DNA of 32,154 nucleotides from the NCBI RefSeq assembly GCF_003797185.1, contig NZ_RKMH01000024.1, positions 1 through 32,154 on the forward strand. Direction: 5' to 3'. The stretch comes from Gordonia oryzae. GTDB taxonomy: Bacteria; Actinomycetota; Actinomycetes; Mycobacteriales; Mycobacteriaceae. Each line of letters begins with the position of its first letter. The first letter of the stretch is position 1. The position numbers were made by a program, and so were the translations under genes. Below are positions 28,197 to 32,154 of this stretch, in pieces. Below the pieces are notes generated by a model. The model worked only from the letters and a program-made list of their open reading frames with translations, did no database searches and had not been told where the DNA came from.

Positions 28197-28260
28197 TAGA
28201 AGCCTTACTAGAATCAGAGCGTCCGTGGACGGATTCGAGTAGGTCATCAATCAGCAATGT

Positions 28261-28284
28261 GGCACCGCCCGGGAGGGCGGTGCC
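28261..28284. terminator. Hairpin downstream of tRNA-Leu
   Basis: A perfect 10-bp stem GGCACCGCCC / GGGCGGTGCC with a GGGA loop lies 65 nt after the tRNA. It probably ends the tRNA transcript. It also falls within the C-terminal reading frame of the recombinase relic (minus strand), so it came in with the element or predates it. Confidence 0.65.
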
Positions 28285-29122
28285 TTCGTCTTGTGCCCTG
28301 TAGGCGGCGTATGCGGCCTTTTTGCCTGCGTCCAGGTCATGAGTAGCGTTCACGACCTGTGCACCGGTGTCGGCGGCGAGAAGCTCGGCGAGAGGGCTGT
28401 TGATGTCGTGGGCGGTGATCTCCTCGTCGTGGATGTAGAGATGTTTGAAGATGGCCTGGTTCAGCCGTCGCCGGGTCTCGTCGCTGGCTCCGGCGTAGAG
28501 CTGGTACGGATTGGCGAGCAATTAGAGGCAGAGGTCGATGTACTTGGCGCCTTGTCCGAGGTCGTCGAGTACCTCCTCGAGCTGGGCGGTGATGCGCCCA
28601 CGCTGTTCGGCGATCTCGCGCAACCGCCGCTGGACTTTAGCGGTCGCTATTATTCCGTCTGCTGCCAGATCGAGCAGGTTCTCTTCCTTGACGTCGAGAG
28701 ACTTCAGCTGCGTGGTGAGCTGGTTACGGTGCAGTCGAGCTGCTGCCGTGGTGTCGGCGAGCAGTTCTTCCATGACCGTGCGCAGTCCTTCGATGAACTC
28801 TGGGCTGAAGTGGATGGTCTTGTAATGTTCCTCGATCGCGGCTTCAACGAGGTCTTTGTTGTTGTAGGGCGCGTCGCAGGTATTGTCTTGGGTGCCGGCG
28901 CAGAAGAAGTAGTGATATAGCTTGCCGTGGCGACCGACGGCTTTCTGCATGATGATCCGTCTTTCGATCCCCACCGAGTGGCATTTGCCGCAGAACAGAC
29001 TGCCTTTGAGGTAGTGGTGGAGTTTGCGGCGTCGCTCGCCGGCGAAGCCGCGCTCTTCGAGTAGGAGTTGGACGCGGTCGAAGAGTTCTTCGGAGATGAG
29101 TGGTTTGTACCTGGCAGGTCCC

Positions 29123-29145
29123 CCGGTCCAGGCAGTTCTAGAGCC
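29123..29145 (+). repeat. Left terminal inverted repeat of the IS3 element
   Basis: CCGGTCCAGGCAGTTCTAGA is the first 20 bases. The complement of 31628-31651 matches at nearly every position, including the exact GTTCTAGAG core. Confidence 0.75.
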
Positions 29146-29164
29146 AGTTCCTACTTGCAGTCGA

Positions 29165-30036
29165 TCAGTCGATCTCGCAGCCCACGGGGTGATGCCGGTG
29201 GGTGCATCCGGCAGCGTACTCGGCAGGGGTCTTGTAGCCCAGCGCCGAATGCCGGTGCCGATGGTTGTGGTCATCCTTGAAGTCGCCGATGACCACACGG
29301 GCCTCCAAGATGGCGGGCCAGCAGTTGCGGTTCAAACACTCGTCTCGCAACCGGTTGTTGAACGACTCGATGAACCCGTTGTTCCACGGCGTGCCGGGCG
29401 GAATATAGGAGATCCCCACCGACCCGGCACAGTACTCCCGCAAGGCCTCTGAGATGAACTCCGGGCCGTTGTCCATCCGCAACACCAGCGGCGGGCCACC
29501 CCAGATCGCGAACGTCTTCTCCAACTCCTCGATCAATCGCTCGGCCGGGAATCGAGCGGTCCACGATGTTCAGCAACGACATCCGGGTGTGCTCATCGAC
29601 CATCGACGCGATCTTGATCCTGTGTCCATCGACGGTGGAGTCGAACTGAAAGTCCAATGCCCACACCACTTTCGGCGCGTCCGCGACCACGATCGGTACC
29701 GAGGACTGGCCCGCCCGCTTACGGCGAGGAGCGCGCCGCACCTGCAAACCCTCCTCCTTCCACAACCGGTGGATCTTCTTCTTGTTGATCTCGATGCCGT
29801 CGTCGAACCGTAGGTGCGCCCACGCCCGACGAAATCCGTGACGGGGGTTCTTACGGGCGTAGGTGGGCAGTTGCTCACGGACCGCCGCGTCCGGGTCTGC
29901 CGGCTTCTGCGCTAACGGCAGCTGCCGATAGGCTGAGCGGGAAGGCCCAACAACCTTGCACGCCATCCGTTCTGACATGTTCTTGACGTCTTTGAGCATG
30001 TCGATGGCGGCGCGTTTGGCGGTCGGGCTCAGAATT
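29165..30036 (-). pseudogene. IS3 transposase OrfB, frameshifted
   Basis: DDE transposase (rve) split over two frames. The first part begins near ILSPTAKRAAIDML and includes HTH_21 (PRHGFRRAWAHLRFDDG) and the first catalytic Asp in VVWALDFQFDSTVDG. After NIVDRSIP the frame is lost; the other frame resumes with AERLIEELEKTFAIWGGPP and carries the second Asp (LRMDNGPEFIS) and the Glu (NNGFIESFNNRLRDE), ending with GCEID at 29165. One extra G on the plus strand in the GGG at 29547-29549 explains the break. Translation originally relied on -1 frameshifting from OrfA, a link now cut by the IS110 insertion. Doubly inactive. Confidence 0.85.
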
Positions 30037-30055
30037 TTCCAGTCATGATGGTTAC

Positions 30056-30240
30056 AGGCCTACCGCCGAGCGGTCCTGACCCTGAATTTTCCTGGCCCAC
30101 TCGGTGCCTTCCGAAGGACCCGTCGGTCCGATCGGCGGTAGGCCACCGCATCCATGCGGATGTGCAAGGAGTAGTGACCTGATAGGAGCCTGCCGCCTGT
30201 CCGCCCTTGCTCATCCCGACCAGGGAGGGAAGGACACTAC
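30056..30240 (+). ncRNA. Candidate IS110 bridge RNA
   Basis: IS110 elements encode a bridge RNA in the non-coding end; its two internal loops pair with target and donor DNA. Here GGCCTACCGCCGA (30057-30069) pairs perfectly with 30132-30144, enclosing an internal loop. On its 5' side GAATTTTCC (30084-30092) is identical to the left flank 30032-30040. On its 3' side CGAAGG (30112-30117) is the complement of the right flank CCTTCG (31321-31326). A second stem, GCAAGG/CCTTGC (30164-30169/30205-30210), encloses ATAGGAGC (30182-30189), identical to the element's right end (31311-31318), and GCCTGT (30195-30200), complementary to ACAGGC (30054-30059). The 3' end is a guess. Confidence 0.6.
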
Positions 30241-30265
30241 ATTGACCGCCGGCCCGAAATCACCA

Positions 30266-31305
30266 ATGATCTACGCAGGTGTGGACACTCATGCCGATAC
30301 ACCCATCACGTCGCGATAGTCGACGCCAACGGCCGAGAAGTGGACGACCGCGAATTCCCCGCCACCACGGAAGGATATCGACTCATCCTTGAGTGGCTGT
30401 CATCGTGCGGGACCATCGTCGACGTCGGGATCGAAGGGTCAGCATCCTACGGGGCAGGACTTACCCGCTATCTGCACAACGCGGACATCTCCGTATCTGA
30501 AGTCCCGCACCCCAGCCGCCGATTGCGTCGGGCAAGCGGCAAGAGCGACGAACTCGACGCCTATGCAGCAGCACGGGTCGTCCTGTCCCGCCACCAGCTG
30601 TCGACGCCCAAACGCGGTAACGGCGCGATCGAGGCGATACGAGCACTGCGTGTGGCCTCAACCAGCGCTACCAAGGCAGCCACCGCGTCAATGAACACGC
30701 TGCGGGCGTTGATCGTCACCGCACCCGACGAGCTTCGCGAACAGCTACGGGGCCTGCGCGCCGCCACGTTGCTCACACGATGCGTCGACCTGCCGACCGA
30801 TGCTGAACGCCTCAGCGATCCCGCTGAAGCGACCAAGATGGCATTACGCTCGCTGGCCACCAGGACCAAGCTATTGCGCAGCGAAGCAACACAACTGAAG
30901 AAGAACCTGGCCGCCTTGGTGGCCGACGCAGCACCGGCAACATCGGCAGTCTTCGGACTGGGTACCGATACCGCTGCCGCCCTACTCATCACCATCGGCG
31001 ACAACCCCGACCGGCTCCGCTCCGAAGCATCCTTTGCCCACCTCTGCGGAGTCGCCCCAGTACCCGCATCCTCAGGCAAGACTCATCGGCACCGACTACA
31101 CCGCGGTGGGGACCGACGCGCCAACCAGGCACTGCATACCGCCGTGATCGTACGGCTCCGCTACCACAACGGCGCCCGCGAATACGCGAATCGCCGCACC
31201 ACAGAGGGCAAATCGATGCCCGAGATCATCCGATGCCAAAAACGCTACCTCGCCCGAGAAGTCTTCACAGCCCTCCGGACCGACTACCGCGATCTCACGC
31301 CTTGA
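30266..31305 (+). pseudogene. IS110 transposase (DEDD), frameshifted near the start
   Basis: The gene starts at ATG 30266 with MIYAGVDTHADT, which carries the first catalytic Asp of the RuvC-like DEDD domain. It then loses frame at about 30302: the other frame continues HHVAIVDANGREVDDREFPATTEGY to the end. One missing base in ACACCCATC (expected ACACACCATC) accounts for this. The remainder is complete: KSDELDAYAAARVV with the DEDD acidic residues, a coiled coil, and the Tnp_20 domain with the catalytic Ser in GVAPVPASSGKTHRHRLHRGG. About 346 codons if repaired. The break separates the first Asp from the rest, so this copy should be inactive without correction or a helper in trans. Confidence 0.85.
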
Positions 31306-31591
31306 CATCTATAGGAGCGTCCTTCGCGATCTCCCGCAGTGCGTCCTTCTCCAACTCCGCATCGGCGAGCAGTCGCTTGAGCCGGCTGTTCTGATCGCGC
31401 AGTTCTTTGAGCTCTTTGGCGGCATCGGCGTCCATGCCGCCGTACTGGCGGCGCCAGTTGTACAACGTTGCGGCCGACACCTCGAGGTCGGCGGCGATCT
31501 CCTCGCCGGTCTTTCCCTCCGCCGCCAACTCATCAGCCCGGCGCAACTTGCGCACGATGTCCTCGGCCGAGTGACGCTTCGGTCCTGCCAT
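31295..31591 (-). CDS. IS3 transposase OrfA with IS110-derived tail
   Basis: 98 aa. HTH_Tnp_1 protein that binds the IS ends: KRHSAEDIVRKLRRADELAAEGKTG, the helix-turn-helix VSAATLYNWRRQYGGMD, then a leucine-zipper-like coiled coil ELKELRDQNSRLKRLLADAELEKDALREIAK. The last residues (about DAPIDVKA) come from the right end of the IS110 element, which replaces the native GKF-stop and the frameshift signal. The DNA-binding part is intact, so a small regulator or inhibitor could still be made. ATG 31591. Confidence 0.85.
   Translation of the reverse strand: MAGPKRHSAEDIVRKLRRADELAAEGKTGEEIAADLEVSAATLYNWRRQYGGMDADAAKELKELRDQNSRLKRLLADAELEKDALREIAKDAPIDVKA
31302..31307 (+). promoter_or_regulatory. 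-35 half of a circle-junction promoter
   Basis: TTGACA, a consensus -35, overlaps the IS110 transposase stop 14 bases from the right end. When 31321 is joined to 30041, as in the excised circle, CATGAT (30044-30049) lies exactly 17 nt downstream as a -10. Transcription would begin near 30056, at the foot of the first bridge-RNA stem. Confidence 0.5.
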
Positions 31592-31627
31592 GATCCCTAT
31601 CGTCCCTTCGTGCCCTCATCAGGGCAA

Positions 31628-31651
31628 GGACTCTAGAACAGCCCGGACCGG
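31628..31651 (-). repeat. Right terminal inverted repeat of the IS3 element
   Basis: CTCTAGAACAGCCCGGACCGG is the inner core (31631-31651). It is the complement of the left repeat at 29123-29145 with a few mismatches. Confidence 0.75.
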
Positions 31652-31653
31652 TT

Positions 31654-31806
31654 CACGGGGGACACGCCAAGTGGTTCAACCACCGCCGTCTGCACGGCGA
31701 GATCGGACACGTCCCGCCGGTCGAGTACGAGGCCGCCTACTGGGCGGCCCACACGGTCACCAGCTACCGTGAGAACCCGGTCCCAGCAGAGGCCGGAACC
31801 AACTAA
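31654..31806 (+). pseudogene. C-terminal fragment of a second IS3 OrfB
   Basis: The frame reads HAKWFNHRRLHGEIGHVPPVEYEAAYWAAH and ends at TAA 31804. NHRRLHGEIG-x-VPPVEYEA is the hallmark end of an IS3-family OrfB integrase, different from the one at 29165. Only about 50 residues remain and the catalytic core is gone. It begins right after the first element's inverted repeat. Confidence 0.8.
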
Positions 31807-31822
31807 CCGAGCCTCCAGCAAA

Positions 31823-31836
31823 CCCGGGGCGATTCA
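31823..31836 (+). repeat. Right end of the second IS3 remnant
   Basis: CCCGGGGCGATTCA, 17 nt after the OrfB-fragment stop. Its complement starts TGAATCGCCCCGGG, the TGA...-type terminal repeat common among actinobacterial IS3 elements. The partner end is not in the window. Confidence 0.5.
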
Positions 31837-31905
31837 GCCTGCCTTTTCCAGTGGAACAGCGTGGCCGACGAGATCCCAGTTTCGGCGGCAATTGATGACA
31901 CCAAC
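31837..31905 (-). pseudogene. Helix-turn-helix fragment of another IS OrfA
   Basis: The minus strand reads LVSSIAAETGISSATLFHWKRQA without a stop: the helix-turn-helix of an IS3-type OrfA, unlike the one at 31295-31591. Both ends are cut, by the second IS3 remnant on one side and IS701-type sequence on the other. Confidence 0.55.
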
Positions 31906-31929
31906 TAGTACTACAGCCGTAGATTGGGT

Positions 31930-32154
31930 TCATTGTTGTTGTGACCTGCGGTTTTGGTGGCATTGTTGGGCGCGTTTCTGGTGACGGCGGCGCCATAGGG
32001 TCCAGTCGAGGATGCGGTCGGCGGCGTGCAGTGGGGTGAGGACGAGTGCGCAGAACAGACGCCGGAATTCGTTGACTCTCAGTCGGATCAGGTGCCGGTT
32101 GGTGCGTTCGCGGTGTCGTTGGGTGGCGGTGGTGATCGCCAGGAACGCGTGCGC
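31930..32154 (-). pseudogene. C-terminal part of IS701-type transposase, runs off the window
   Basis: 74 codons from the window edge to TGA at 31930: AHAFLAITTATQRH, then LIRLRVNEFRRLFCALVL and ILDWTLWRRRHQKRAQQCH. The VNEFRRLF and LDW-x-LWRRRHQ-x-RAQ blocks are typical of the end of IS701-family transposases in actinobacteria. The TAGTACTACAGCCGTAG at 31909-31925 probably marks the element's end. Whether the whole gene is intact cannot be seen, so the pseudogene type is provisional. Confidence 0.7.

Larger units (their letters stand above)
30041..31321 (+). mobile_element. IS110-family insertion sequence
   Basis: 1281 bp with no terminal inverted repeats, as usual for IS110. It comprises a non-coding left end of about 225 nt, a frameshifted transposase and a very short right end. 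Removing it rejoins GAATTTTCC to CTTCGC, which restores the expected IS3 OrfA ending (minus strand: Ala-Lys-Gly-Lys-Phe-stop) and its -1 shift into OrfB. That supports the boundaries to within 1-2 bases; shared C residues leave the core dinucleotide uncertain. An alternative boundary pair using GT (30051-30052 / 31319-31320) would leave OrfA-OrfB in a single frame. Confidence 0.8.
29123..31651 (-). mobile_element. IS3-family insertion sequence, interrupted by IS110
   Basis: OrfA (31591 downward) and OrfB (to 29165) lie in the usual order on the minus strand between matching imperfect terminal inverted repeats that share CCGGTCC-x-GGC-x-GTTCTAGAG. Without the inserted IS110 element the length is about 1.25 kb, normal for IS3. 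The IS110 insertion lies exactly at the OrfA-OrfB frameshift region. The left neighbour is the serine recombinase and the right neighbour another IS3 remnant. No target duplication is visible, so one flank has been rearranged since insertion. Confidence 0.85.

Noticed and set aside
30029..30214. Short minus-strand open frame across the IS110 left end
   Set aside because: It spans the insertion junction and lies over the structured bridge-RNA region; no protein similarity is evident.

Overview
This is a high-GC actinobacterial chromosome segment. The gene order matches the Mycobacterium tuberculosis Rv1321-Rv1343 block, as I know it: nucS, methylmalonyl-CoA epimerase, fadA4, thioredoxin/TPR protein, glgB, glgE, dinG, pncB, clpS, DUF2017, S58 peptidase, mec-cysO-cysM, rhomboid, murI, Rv1339-type phosphodiesterase, rph, rdgB, DUF3817 and lprD-like genes. 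Sequence divergence, a glutaminase-STAS gene and a linked pncA point to a non-tuberculous member of Mycobacteriales such as Gordonia or a relative. The genus is an inference.

Layout. 1-72: 3' end of a 5S rRNA and its terminator. 72-627: no supported gene. 628-8913: glutaminase-STAS, the mismatch nuclease NucS, a DivIVA-like coiled-coil protein, divergent mce/fadA4, a DUF3817 membrane protein, a thiamine-binding-type protein coupled to an MFS transporter, and a CnoX/YbbN-like thioredoxin. 8981-13586: an ABC-2 permease remnant, then the glycogen/alpha-glucan genes glgE-glgB. 13708-17859: dinG with the NAD-salvage pair pncB-pncA. 17886-19946: clpS, DUF2017 and an S58 peptidase, ended by a 14-bp hairpin. 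19994-21205: two exported proteins. 21546-24778: the CysO-dependent cysteine pathway (mec, cysO, cysM), then a rhomboid protease and murI. 24862-27895: cyclic-nucleotide phosphodiesterase, RNase PH, RdgB, and two small membrane proteins on the other strand.

28112-32154 is a mobile-element pile-up beside tRNA-Leu(UAG). A serine-recombinase relic reads antisense into the tRNA. It is cut by an IS3-family element, which is itself split by an IS110-family element. Remnants of a second IS3, an IS3 OrfA and an IS701-type transposase follow.

The most notable signal is in the non-coding left end of the IS110 element. It looks like a bridge RNA whose loops can be read against its own insertion site: a 9-nt copy of the left flank on one side of an internal loop, the complement of the right flank on the other, and an 8-nt copy of the element's right end further on. 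A TTGACA at the right end and CATGAT at the left end would form a promoter in the circular form. Both transposase genes in this nest carry frameshifts.

Other points: CysO has four residues after its di-glycine. Neither the rhomboid gene nor murI has an ATG/GTG/TTG start that gives a complete protein. Many genes look leaderless, with a TAnnnT hexamer 6-7 nt before the start codon.
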